A DNA stretch of 64,000 nucleotides from Kribbella soli (GTDB taxonomy: Bacteria; Actinomycetota; Actinomycetes; Propionibacteriales; Kribbellaceae). Position numbers and translations under genes: made by a program. Below the pieces are notes generated by a model. The model made no database searches, was not told the origin of the DNA, and saw only the letters and a list, made by a program, of their open reading frames with translations. This document shows positions 26,523 through 35,255 of this stretch, piece after piece. The stretch covers positions 1-64,000 of the forward strand of contig NZ_SJJZ01000002.1 of NCBI RefSeq assembly GCF_004331345.1, given 5' to 3'. Within the stretch, counting starts at the first letter, position 1, and the number at the start of each line of letters is the position of its first letter.

Positions 26523-28456
26523 TGGTCCCACTCACCCAACTCGAGGTCGCCGGACTCAGACCGCGCCTGGACGACGCCCTGACAGCCCTGCAGGAACTGC
26601 GGCTGGCCGAAGTCGTGACCATCGTCGATCCCGGCGAGACCCCGCCCGACCTGGCGGACCTCATCGACCGCACCGACGCCATGATGCCGCTCGCCGGCAG
26701 GTCCGCGACCGGCACCGTGCTGAGCGACACCGCCCTGCGGACCACTCTCGACCACCTCGAACCCCAGGTAGCAAAGCTGCTGGCCGGAGACGAGGAACTA
26801 CGCGGCGAGGCCGAGGCACTGCCCCGGTCCATCGACGCCCTCGACGCGCTACAGCCGCTCGTGCCCGAACTGGGCCGGCTCAACGATCGGCAACTGGCGA
26901 ACCTGGGCCTGGCCAGCATGGCGCTGGTCCTCGACGACCCGGACCTGCGAATCGTCCCCGAGCTGACCCGGCAACTCGCCGAGCTGCTCGGCCGCGGGCA
27001 CCTGATGGTCACCTCGACGGCGACGCCCGGCGGACCGGTCGGCTGCCTGCTCGTTCTTCGCCGCGCCGACCTGCCCGACGTCAATGCCCTGCTCGGCACC
27101 GAACGCATCGTCGAGGTCGGGGTCCCCGCCGCCTACGCCGGCAAGTCGCTGCGTGCGACCGTCGAGGCGATGCGCGAACGGCTCGCCAAGCTGCCCGGCG
27201 AACGCAACCGCGTTCAGACCGAGCTGGCCGCGACGGTCATTCCCGTCGCGGGGTCGCTGCACGCAACCATCGCCGTGCTGCGGGCTCGAGCCGAACGAGC
27301 TGTCGCTGCCGCACAGGCGGACCTGTCCTCGCGTACGTTCATCCTGAGGCTCTGGGTCCCGACCAAGCAGACCGAACAGGTCGAGCGCGCACTGGCCGAC
27401 CGCCTCGGCCAGGCCGTCGCCGTCGAGCGCCTCGACACCAGCGAATCGGTCGAGGACCAGCCGGTCCTGCTGCGCAACCGGCCCGGCTGGCAGCCGTTCC
27501 AGCGGTTGGTTGGGCTGTTGTCCTGGCCGGCGCGCGGCGACCTGGACCCCACGGGTCTGACGGCGCTGGTGTTGCCGATCTTCTTCGGCGTGATGGTCGG
27601 CGACGTCGTCTACGGCGGCCTGCTGCTGGCTGGCGCGTGGTGGCTGAGATCGCACTGGCCCAAGAACAGCACAGTCGGCCAGGTCGGCCGGGTGATGGCT
27701 TTGGGCGGAGCCTGGACGATTCTCTTCGGCTTCCTCTACGGCGAAGCGCTCGGCAGCCTGGGCCACAGCATCGGCATGCCGGCGCTGTGGTTCTACCGGG
27801 GTGGCCCGACCGCGCTCCAACCATTGCTGCTGTTCGCCCTGGCCATCGGCCTGGTCCATGTCGTCTTGGGATTGCTGCTGGGCGTATGGACGGCGGCCCG
27901 CGGAAACCACCGCCGACAGGTTGCCTCGAAGGCGGGAACCCTGCTGGTGCTGGCCGGGCTTTTCGGCCTGGCCGGTGCCGCCGCCGCGGGATTCCCCGCG
28001 GGGGTGCTGACCCCTGCGGTCGCCGCCCTCGTTGTCGGTGTCGTGGTGGCCTGTGTGTCCCAGGGCGCGCTCGGGTTGCTGCTGGGCCCGCTCGATCTGC
28101 TCGGTGCCCTCGGCAACGTCTTGTCCTACCTGCGGCTGGCGGCGGTCGGCCTCGCCTCGACCTACCTGGCTGAGGTCGCCAACCAACTCGGCGCCCGGGG
28201 ACCGCTGCTGCTCGGACTCCTGGTGGCCACCTTGTTCCACGCACTGAATCTCGCCCTCGCGGCGTTCAGCCCGACGATCCAGGCACTTCGCCTTCACTAT
28301 GTGGAGTTCTTCGGACAGTTCTACGAGGGCGGTGGCCGACTCTTCGCGCCGCTCGGCGCTGCTGGGGCCACCGGCTCCGAGCCCGACAGCGCCACTGGCC
28401 TCCCGTCCCACGTCCGCACCACACCCGAGCCGGTCCCGGCCCGGTCACCGGTCTGA
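26519..28456 (+). CDS. ntpI: V/A-type ATPase membrane subunit I (a subunit)
   Basis: 645 residues, typical for the bacterial subunit I. The N-terminal 330 residues are soluble and hold the stator contacts. The C-terminal half has about seven transmembrane helices, including VLPIFFGVMVGDVVYGGLLLAG, LGGAWTILFGFLYGEALG and LGNVLSYLRLAAVGLASTYLAEV; the conserved Arg in SYLRLAA is the ion-channel arginine. Together with K it forms the ion path across the membrane. Confidence 0.92.
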   Translation: MMVPLTQLEVAGLRPRLDDALTALQELRLAEVVTIVDPGETPPDLADLIDRTDAMMPLAGRSATGTVLSDTALRTTLDHLEPQVAKLLAGDEELRGEAEALPRSIDALDALQPLVPELGRLNDRQLANLGLASMALVLDDPDLRIVPELTRQLAELLGRGHLMVTSTATPGGPVGCLLVLRRADLPDVNALLGTERIVEVGVPAAYAGKSLRATVEAMRERLAKLPGERNRVQTELAATVIPVAGSLHATIAVLRARAERAVAAAQADLSSRTFILRLWVPTKQTEQVERALADRLGQAVAVERLDTSESVEDQPVLLRNRPGWQPFQRLVGLLSWPARGDLDPTGLTALVLPIFFGVMVGDVVYGGLLLAGAWWLRSHWPKNSTVGQVGRVMALGGAWTILFGFLYGEALGSLGHSIGMPALWFYRGGPTALQPLLLFALAIGLVHVVLGLLLGVWTAARGNHRRQVASKAGTLLVLAGLFGLAGAAAAGFPAGVLTPAVAALVVGVVVACVSQGALGLLLGPLDLLGALGNVLSYLRLAAVGLASTYLAEVANQLGARGPLLLGLLVATLFHALNLALAAFSPTIQALRLHYVEFFGQFYEGGGRLFAPLGAAGATGSEPDSATGLPSHVRTTPEPVPARSPV

Positions 28457-28469
28457 AAGGACAAACATC

Positions 28470-28694
28470 ATGGAACTCGGACTGATCGCCCTAGCAGCCG
28501 GCCTCGCCGTCGGACTGTCCGCACTGGCCACCGGCTACGCCCAGGCCCGCATCGGAGCCGCAGCCATGGGCGCTGTGGCGGAGAAACCTGAACTGACCGG
28601 CCGCGCGATCCTGCTCGTCGCCATCCCGGAAACGCTGGTCATCCTCGGGTTCGCGGTCTCGGCGATGATCATCTTGCTGCTCGGCGGCAAATGA
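28470..28694 (+). CDS. ntpK: V/A-type ATPase proteolipid subunit K (c ring)
   Basis: 74 residues, two transmembrane helices (ALAAGLAVGLSALATGYAQ; LVAIPETLVILGFAVSAMI). This is the short 8-kDa form with one hairpin. The glutamate in AIPET (second helix) is the ion carrier. The Gly/Ala-rich first helix lacks the extra Gln/Thr ligands typical of sodium-specific rings, so protons are more likely, but that cannot be settled from sequence alone. AAAGG ribosome site upstream. Confidence 0.92.
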   Translation: MELGLIALAAGLAVGLSALATGYAQARIGAAAMGAVAEKPELTGRAILLVAIPETLVILGFAVSAMIILLLGGK

Positions 28695-29257
28695 TGGCGC
28701 TGCGCGATCTGCTCACCGCACTGGAGGAAGAAGGAGCAGCAGAGCACGAGAAGGCCCAACAGAACCGACGCCGGCAGGCAGCCCAGATTGTCGCCGATTC
28801 CCGCGAACGCGGAGCCAGGCTCCAGACGGACGCCGTGACGGCAGCCGAGGCCGCAGCCCGGCAGGAGGCACAGAGCCTTTTGACCGCAGCGCGCTCGGGT
28901 GCGCGCCGGGCGGTCCGGACCGCCCGGGACGACGCGCTGGAGGAGGTCCTCGACAAGGTCCGAGCGCAGCTGCTCACACTCCCGGGAAGCCAGGTCGGCG
29001 TGAAGGCCGCGGTCGCCTGCGTCGACGAAATACTCGCCGCGCTGCCTCACGCCACCACGCTCCGCGTCCACCCGGCCGACGCCGCGACGCTACGCCCAGA
29101 CCCGTCGGTGAGGCTGGTCGCCGACCTCGGGACCGGCGGCGCCATCGCCGAGGACGACCGAGGCCGCTACATCGACAACACCTTTCCCACCAGGCTCGCG
29201 AACCTGTGGCCGGAGGCCCGCGTCGGGCTGAGCCGCTCCTGGGAGCAAGGCTCATGA
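28691..29257 (+). CDS. ntpE: V/A-type ATPase subunit E (peripheral stalk)
   Basis: 188 residues. The first half is a charged coiled coil (EEEGAAEHEKAQQNRRRQAAQIVAD, as segments), the second half is the globular cap (VKAAVACVDEILAAL; VRLVADLGTGGAIAEDDRGRYIDNTF). The latter carries the family signature of a Gly-rich loop followed by IDNT. Start and stop overlap the neighbouring genes by four bases. Confidence 0.85.
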   Translation: MMALRDLLTALEEEGAAEHEKAQQNRRRQAAQIVADSRERGARLQTDAVTAAEAAARQEAQSLLTAARSGARRAVRTARDDALEEVLDKVRAQLLTLPGSQVGVKAAVACVDEILAALPHATTLRVHPADAATLRPDPSVRLVADLGTGGAIAEDDRGRYIDNTFPTRLANLWPEARVGLSRSWEQGS

Positions 29258-30255
29258 CAGCCCGAGCCGACTTCATCGCGGGCAACACCCGGCTGCGGGC
29301 ACGGCTCCCCGCCCTGCTCGCCCCGTTCGACTACGACCAGCTCGCCGGACTATCCCGCGACGCAGCCGCCGAACGGCTGGCCACGTCGACCTACCGCCGC
29401 TACCTGAACCGCGACCAGGCAGGCGGCTCGCTGCTCGACGCTGTCGCGCGCCGACTGCGCGACCAACTGCGCGGAGTCCGGGGATTGTACGGCGGCATCG
29501 CCGGCACCGCGGTCGGGGTGCTGCTGGCCCGGCACGACCTGCACGACACCCTTGCACTGCTGCGGGGCGCGCGCACCGGGCAGCCCGCCGCTGACCGGCT
29601 CGACGCGGTGATGGGGGTCGGTGCGCTCGACCAGCGCTCCGCCGCCGACATCGCCGCAGCACCCGACGGCACCACGGCAGTCATCCGGCTGGCGGCACAC
29701 CGGCTGCCTGACCCGCTGACTGCCCGGGCTCTTCCGCCGGCCTGGGAACGCTACGAACTGACCGGCGACCCCGATGAGCTCGAGACCACCATCGCGGCAG
29801 CCGCGATCGACGGATGGACCGACCGGCTGGAATGGGTCGGCCGGGCGGCTCGCCCGATCCTGGAGCTGATCCAGGCCGAATGCGATCGGGCCAACCTGCT
29901 CGCCGTACTGCGCGATCCGGCACCCCAGCCACCACGTCTCCTGCCCGCAGGCCTGATCCCCGTGCCTGCGCTGCTGGCCGCCCGGCGCGGCGATCCGCAA
30001 CCCGCAGCGGCCACTCGCCCTGGCTGGCGGCAACCCCTTGAACGACACCTCCACGACGGGGACCTCATCGCGCTCGGGTGGGACCTGGATGTGGACCTGT
30101 GGCGCCAAGCCGTGCGCGGCCTGCGACGCGGCGACCCCCTCGGAGCCGACGTGCCCGTCGGCTACGTGCTGGCCGTCGAATGCGAGGCGCGCACCATCCG
30201 GCTCCTTCTCGCCGGCACGGCTCCAGCTCACGACGTCCGAGACCTGCTCGTCTGA
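29254..30255 (+). CDS. ntpC: V/A-type ATPase subunit C (rotor-ring connector)
   Basis: 333 residues from ATG 29254. All-helical protein that links the D/F shaft to the proteolipid ring. Segments FIAGNTRLRARLPALL, LRGVRGLYGGIAGTAVGVLLARHDLHDTLALLRG and ILELIQAECDRANLLAVLRD follow the C/AC39 pattern of three repeated helical domains, with conserved Asn-Leu in DRANLLAVL. It is weakly conserved, as expected for this subunit. Overlaps the next gene start (TGATG). Confidence 0.85.
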   Translation: MTARADFIAGNTRLRARLPALLAPFDYDQLAGLSRDAAAERLATSTYRRYLNRDQAGGSLLDAVARRLRDQLRGVRGLYGGIAGTAVGVLLARHDLHDTLALLRGARTGQPAADRLDAVMGVGALDQRSAADIAAAPDGTTAVIRLAAHRLPDPLTARALPPAWERYELTGDPDELETTIAAAAIDGWTDRLEWVGRAARPILELIQAECDRANLLAVLRDPAPQPPRLLPAGLIPVPALLAARRGDPQPAAATRPGWRQPLERHLHDGDLIALGWDLDVDLWRQAVRGLRRGDPLGADVPVGYVLAVECEARTIRLLLAGTAPAHDVRDLLV

Positions 30256-30290
30256 TGAACACGACGGCGCCGCCCGGAAGGGACAAGCCC

Positions 30291-30632
30291 ATGACCGACG
30301 CGCTGGTCATCGCCACCCCCGCGACCGCCACGGGGTTCCGTCTCGGCGGCGCCCGAACCATCACCGCCGCCGACGCCGACCAGACCATCGCCGCGGTCAC
30401 CCAGGAGATCGCCGACGGCCGAGCCGCGGTGATCGCCGTACACGGGGCACTGTGGTCGCTCGTCGGACCGTCGGTCCGCGCGGCCTGGACCAAACAGGCC
30501 TCCCCGCTCATCCTGAGCCTCCCCGACGAGGATGGCGAGGTCTCCGCCGCCAAGGACGCGGCGCTGCGCGACCTGCTCGCCCGCGCGATCGGCTACCAGA
30601 TCACCTTCACCCCCAGCGGAGGCCAGCAATGA
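30291..30632 (+). CDS. V/A-type ATPase subunit F (rotor-shaft)
   Basis: 113 residues from ATG 30291, preferred because GGAAGGG lies eight bases in front and the protein then begins MTDALVIATPATATGFRLGG, like known subunit F. An overlapping ATG at 30255 is possible and would add 12 residues. The response-regulator-like fold has a C-terminal Gln-rich tail. It binds subunit D. Confidence 0.82.
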   Translation: MTDALVIATPATATGFRLGGARTITAADADQTIAAVTQEIADGRAAVIAVHGALWSLVGPSVRAAWTKQASPLILSLPDEDGEVSAAKDAALRDLLARAIGYQITFTPSGGQQ

Positions 30633-32428
30633 CCCCGACCAGACCACACACCGAGTCAGCACCACCGGGCCGCTCCGGACTGGCCCGGACGGTGACCAGC
30701 GACACCGGCCGAGTCGTCAGGATCTCCGGCCCGGTGATCAGCGCGACTGATCTGCCCCACACCCGCCTGTTCGACGTGGTGCGGGTCGGGACCGAGAGAC
30801 TGCTAGGCGAGGTCATCAAGATCGACGGCGACCTGGTGGTGATGCAGGTCTTCGAAGACACCACGGGACTCCAGGTTGGCGAACCGGTCGAGGCGACCGG
30901 TGAACCGCTGTACGCCGAACTGGGCCCCGGGCTGCTCGGCGGCATCCTCGACGGCACCCAGCGACCGCTGGCGAATCTGAGCACCGACGGCGACCTGTAC
31001 ATCGCTAGAGGCGCGGACCCGCACCGGCTCGACCGCAACCGCCAGTGGGATTTCCGGCCCGCCGTGGAGGTCGGTGACCGCGTCGGGCCCGGTGACCTGC
31101 TCGGATCGGTTCCCGAGGGACACGCCATCGAACACCGGATCCTGGTGCCCGCCGGTGCGGCCGGCATCATCAGCGCGATCCATCCCGGCCCAGCCACCGT
31201 CCTCGACCCCGTCGTCGACATCGACGGGCATCCGATCGCGATGCTGCGCCGCTGGCCGTTGCGCCGCGCCCGCCCGGTCGCGGACCGGCTGCCGCTGACC
31301 GTACCGCTGATCACCGGCCAACGGGTCCTCGACCTGCTCTTCCCGGTCGCCCGCGGCGGCAGCGCCATCATCCCGGGCGGCTTCGGGACCGGCAAAACCG
31401 TGCTGGAACAGGCCCTGGCCAAGTTCTCGACCGCAGACATCGTTATCTACGTCGGCTGCGGCGAACGCGGCAACGAACTGACCGAGGTGCTCGAGGAGTT
31501 CCCCGGACTGACCGATCCGCGCACCGGTGCCCCGCTGATGGAGCGCACCGTGCTGATCGCGAACACGTCCAACATGCCGGTCGCGGCCCGGGAAGCCAGC
31601 ATCTACAGCGGGATCACGATCGCGGAGTACTACCGGGACCAGGGCTACGACGTCGCCATGATGGCCGACTCGACCAGCCGCTGGGGCGAGGCGCTGCGTG
31701 AGGTGTCGAGCCGACTGGAGGAGATGCCCGCCGAGGACGGCTACCCCGCCTACCTGGCCACGCGCCTGGCCGGCTTCTACGAACGGGCCGGCGCGGTCCA
31801 GTGCCTCGGCAGCCCGGAACGCACCGGGTCGGTGACGGTCGTCGGCGCCGTTTCACCAGCCGGCGGTGACTTCTCCGAACCCATCACCCAGAACAGCCTG
31901 CGGCTCGCGGGCTGCTTCTGGGCGCTCGACACCGCGCTGTCCCGGCAACGTCATTTCCCTGCGGTGAACTGGCTGCGCAGTTTCTCGCAGTACGGCCTCG
32001 ACGCATGGTTCGACAGGGAGATCAGCGCCGACTGGTCGCCACTGCGTCGCTGGGCGGCCGCCTCGTTGCAAGACGAGGGCGTCTTACAGGAGGTGGTGTC
32101 GCTGCTCGGCGTCGAAGCGCTGGCTGCCGAACAACGGATCACCCTGCGCATCGGGCAAGCCCTGCGAGAAGACCTGCTTCAACAGTCCTCGTTCGACGAC
32201 CTCGACGCGTCCTGTCCACCGCAGCGACTGCTGGCGATGCTGCGCGTTGTCCACGAGGCCGGCGCCGCGATGAGGTCAGCGCTCCAGCAGGGCGTCGCCA
32301 TTACCGACATCACGGCAGCGAGTGTGCTGGCCGACCTCGGCCGGATGCGTCGCTGGCCCGCCGACAACATCGACGAATCCGCCAGCCGCCTCATCCAGCG
32401 GATCGCCGAAGAAATGAGCTCGCTGTGA
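30629..32428 (+). CDS. ntpA: V/A-type ATPase catalytic subunit A
   Basis: 599 residues from ATG 30629. It has the N-terminal beta-barrel, the characteristic long bulge domain (around residues 120-200), then Walker A GGFGTGKTVLEQALAKF and MADSTSRWGEALREVSSRLEEMPAEDGYP (read as segments). The P-loop serine of many homologues reads Thr here. The C-terminal helical domain contains LEEMPAEDGYPAYLA. It hydrolyses or makes ATP in the A3B3 head. Overlaps F and B by ATGA/GTGA. Confidence 0.95.
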   Translation: MTPTRPHTESAPPGRSGLARTVTSDTGRVVRISGPVISATDLPHTRLFDVVRVGTERLLGEVIKIDGDLVVMQVFEDTTGLQVGEPVEATGEPLYAELGPGLLGGILDGTQRPLANLSTDGDLYIARGADPHRLDRNRQWDFRPAVEVGDRVGPGDLLGSVPEGHAIEHRILVPAGAAGIISAIHPGPATVLDPVVDIDGHPIAMLRRWPLRRARPVADRLPLTVPLITGQRVLDLLFPVARGGSAIIPGGFGTGKTVLEQALAKFSTADIVIYVGCGERGNELTEVLEEFPGLTDPRTGAPLMERTVLIANTSNMPVAAREASIYSGITIAEYYRDQGYDVAMMADSTSRWGEALREVSSRLEEMPAEDGYPAYLATRLAGFYERAGAVQCLGSPERTGSVTVVGAVSPAGGDFSEPITQNSLRLAGCFWALDTALSRQRHFPAVNWLRSFSQYGLDAWFDREISADWSPLRRWAAASLQDEGVLQEVVSLLGVEALAAEQRITLRIGQALREDLLQQSSFDDLDASCPPQRLLAMLRVVHEAGAAMRSALQQGVAITDITAASVLADLGRMRRWPADNIDESASRLIQRIAEEMSSL

Positions 32429-33843
32429 CCACCACCGACGCCCAATCCCCCTTCACCGTCGGGCATCGCACGGTGACCCGGGTGGCCGGGCCCCTCATCG
32501 TCGTGGACGGGATGGACGGCGTCGGGTACGGCGAACTGGTCGAGGTCGAAACCGGCGACGGCCCGGCCCGGGAAGGCCAGGTGCTCGAGCTCGACGGGTC
32601 GACGGCGATCGTCCAGGTCTTCGGTGGAACCGTCGGAATCGGACGCCGTGAAACCTCCGTACTCACCCGCGGCCGCGCCGCCAGGACCGGTGTCGGCAAC
32701 GACTATTTCGGCCGCGTCCTCGACGGAGCCGGCAGGCCGCGCGACGGCGGCCCGCAACCCGTCCCGGACGACTACCGCCACGTCAACGGACTGCCGCTCA
32801 ACCCGATCACCCGCGCACACCCCGACCAGTTCATCGAAACCGGTGTGTCGGCGATCGACGGACTCACCACCTTGGTCCGGGGCCAGAAGTTGCCGATCTT
32901 CTCCGGCGCCGGGCTTCCTGCGAACAGCCTTGCCGCCCGGATCGCCGCGCAGGCCCGGGTGCCCGGCGACGATGCCGAGGTCGTGGTCATCTTCGCTGCC
33001 ATGGGCGTTACTCGTCGGGAGGCGGAGTTCTTCCGCACGGAGTTCCTCATCGGTGGGGCTGCCGCGCGCAGCGTCCTCCTGTTGAACCTGGCCGACGATC
33101 CCACGATCGAACGGCTGCTGACACCGCGGGTCGCGCTCACCATGGCCGAATACCTGGCGTTCGAACAGCACCGGCACGTCCTGGTCGTGATGACCGACAT
33201 GACCGCGTACTGCGAAGCGCTGCGCGAGATCGCCGCCGCGCGGGAGGAGATGCCGGGCCGCCGGGGGTACCCGGGCTACATGTACACCGACCTGGCCTCG
33301 CTGTACGAACGGGCGGGCCGGGTCCGCGGGGGCGCCGGATCACTGACCCAACTGATGATTCTCACCATGCCCGACGACGACATCACGCATCCGATCCCGG
33401 ACCTCACCGGCTACATCACCGAAGGCCAGATCGTGCTGTCGCGTGACCTCGACCGGCAAGGCATCCAGCCACCGATCGACGTACTGCCGTCACTGTCGCG
33501 CCTGATGAACGCAGGCATCGGCGTCGGCAAGACCCGCGACGATCACCGCGGCCTCGCCGACCAGCTGTACGCCTGCTACGCCCGCGGCCGTGAGGTCCGA
33601 CGGCTGATGTCGATCGTCGGCGAGAGCGGACTACCCACAGAGGACCGGCGCTATCTGGCCTTCGCCGCCGCCTTCGAACGCACCTATCTCGGCCAAGGAC
33701 CAGCCCGCCGTACTCTGACCGACACCCTCGAGGTGGGCTGGCAACTCCTGGCACCCTTCCCGGCAGCCGAGCTGAAACGCGTCAGCGCTGAACACCTGGC
33801 GCATTACCACCACGAGGCGTCCGTGACAGCGACCGATGCTTGA
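32425..33843 (+). CDS. ntpB: V/A-type ATPase subunit B (non-catalytic)
   Basis: 472 residues from GTG 32425. It has the B-subunit features: no complete P-loop (PIFSGAGLPANSLAARI instead), EMPGRRGYPGYMYTDLASLYERAG, and DRQGIQPPIDVLPSLSRLMNAGIGVGKTRDDH. The missing lysine in the P-loop is normal for this subunit. It completes the set needed for a working V/A-ATPase; subunit L/G variants are absent. Confidence 0.95.
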   Translation: MTTTDAQSPFTVGHRTVTRVAGPLIVVDGMDGVGYGELVEVETGDGPAREGQVLELDGSTAIVQVFGGTVGIGRRETSVLTRGRAARTGVGNDYFGRVLDGAGRPRDGGPQPVPDDYRHVNGLPLNPITRAHPDQFIETGVSAIDGLTTLVRGQKLPIFSGAGLPANSLAARIAAQARVPGDDAEVVVIFAAMGVTRREAEFFRTEFLIGGAAARSVLLLNLADDPTIERLLTPRVALTMAEYLAFEQHRHVLVVMTDMTAYCEALREIAAAREEMPGRRGYPGYMYTDLASLYERAGRVRGGAGSLTQLMILTMPDDDITHPIPDLTGYITEGQIVLSRDLDRQGIQPPIDVLPSLSRLMNAGIGVGKTRDDHRGLADQLYACYARGREVRRLMSIVGESGLPTEDRRYLAFAAAFERTYLGQGPARRTLTDTLEVGWQLLAPFPAAELKRVSAEHLAHYHHEASVTATDA

Positions 33844-34874
33844 TGCATGTTCCCTCACTCGTTTGGGCCCTGACGATCCTCGGGATCCTTGCCCTGCTGC
33901 TGTTCGACTTCCTCTTCCATGTGCGCACCGCACATACTCCAACGCTTCGCGAGGCTGCAGTCTGGTCAGCCATCTACGTGGGTATCGCCGTCTTGTTCGG
34001 CGTCGGCGTCTGGCTCCTGGGCGACGCGACGCTGGGCAGCGAATACTTCGCCAGCTACCTGACGGAGAAGGCGTTGTCGGTCGACAACCTCTTCGTGTTC
34101 CTCATCATCATGGCCAGCTTCAAAGTGCCTCGCGCCGACCAGCAGAAGGCGTTGCTGTTCGGCATCGTGTTCTCTCTCCTCGCGCGCACCGTCTTCATCT
34201 TCCTCGGCGCTGCGCTCGTCAACTCCTATGCCTTCGTGTTCTACATCTTCGGGCTGATTTTGCTCGTCACCGCCGGCCAAATGCTCAAACCCGGGACCAC
34301 GACCGGCCGATCGGCGAACAACGTCATCGTCCGCGTCGCCAAGAGGTTCCTGAGGACCTCTGAAACCTACGACCGCGACCGACTGTTCACCATCGACCAG
34401 GGCCGTCGGGTGATGACTCCGATGCTGCTGGTCATGGTGGCCATCGGCGGCACCGACGTCCTGTTCGCGCTGGACTCCATCCCGGCGATCTTCGGCCTCA
34501 CCCAGAGTGTCTTCATCGTTTTCACCGCCACCGCGTTCTCTCTGCTGGGGCTACGGCAGCTGTACTTTCTCATCGACGGTCTCCTGGACCGTCTCATCTA
34601 CCTGTCCTACGGCCTCGCCGCGATCCTGGCTTTCATCGGGGGCAAACTCATCCTGCACGCGCTGCACGAGAACAACCTCCCGTTCATCAACGACGCGGAG
34701 CCCGTCGATGTCCCCGAAATCAGCACAGGCGTCTCGTTGAGCGTCATCGCCGGCGTCCTGACCGTCACCGTGATCGCTTCGCTGGCGAGCGTAGGGCTCC
34801 TCGCCACGCGGGCCGAGCGCGATGCCGGGGGGTCTCGCGACAACGGGTCGAAGACCGACGCCGCCGGCGACTGA
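33843..34874 (+). CDS. TerC/Alx-family membrane protein
   Basis: 343 residues from ATG 33843, which overlaps the last base of the subunit B stop codon, so it is the tenth gene of the operon. About nine transmembrane helices. The TerC signature is evident: FASYLTEKALSVDNLFVFLII, then MVAIGGTDVLFALDSIPAIFGLTQ; the acidic residues in EKALSVDN and DVLFALDS are the metal-binding set. TerC proteins export Mn2+ or load metal onto secreted proteins and are linked to tellurite and alkaline-pH stress. Co-expression with an ion-pumping ATPase is informative. Confidence 0.9.
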   Translation: MHVPSLVWALTILGILALLLFDFLFHVRTAHTPTLREAAVWSAIYVGIAVLFGVGVWLLGDATLGSEYFASYLTEKALSVDNLFVFLIIMASFKVPRADQQKALLFGIVFSLLARTVFIFLGAALVNSYAFVFYIFGLILLVTAGQMLKPGTTTGRSANNVIVRVAKRFLRTSETYDRDRLFTIDQGRRVMTPMLLVMVAIGGTDVLFALDSIPAIFGLTQSVFIVFTATAFSLLGLRQLYFLIDGLLDRLIYLSYGLAAILAFIGGKLILHALHENNLPFINDAEPVDVPEISTGVSLSVIAGVLTVTVIASLASVGLLATRAERDAGGSRDNGSKTDAAGD

Positions 34875-35061
34875 CACCCAGCACGACCGCGGCGGACGAC
34901 CGTCAACGGAGAGCCGCACCAGCAGTCACCCGAACCAGCGCAGCAGGCTGTGTCGAAGCCTCGAGTTGGTTGCCGTGCCGCTCCCGAGAGCCCCGCACCA
35001 GGCACCGATACCCCGGCATCCACCAACCGCAGCAGACCAGCGCACTCCTTCGAATACGACA

Positions 35062-35102
35062 CGGTCCTCGCAACTCCTCATATCGAGGTGTTGCGAGGAC
35101 CG
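35062..35102. terminator. Strong hairpin between convergent terC and msiK genes
   Basis: A 13-bp perfect inverted repeat (arms CGGTCCTCGCAAC and GTTGCGAGGACCG) with a loop that itself contains CCTC/GAGG. It lies in the 380-bp gap 34875-35255, the longest non-coding gap of this part of the island; nothing else is seen there. Its position between converging genes fits a bidirectional terminator, although there is no T-run. Confidence 0.6.
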
Positions 35103-35255
35103 CGTGAACCCGCGTTGCCCGGGGGCCCGCTTCCGATACGGCGCTCCGCTTTCGGTCAGCGTGCTGTTGGCGAACCTGGCCGTAGCTCACTGGGCGGGTG
35201 TGGCCGGACATACAAACCACGGCTGACCCGGGTCCGCCGGCAAAGTACGAAGCGG

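Noticed and set aside
26849..28411. 520-codon antisense frame inside ATPase subunit I
   Set aside because: Gln/Arg/Glu-rich low-complexity shadow; the plus strand encodes a clear family protein.
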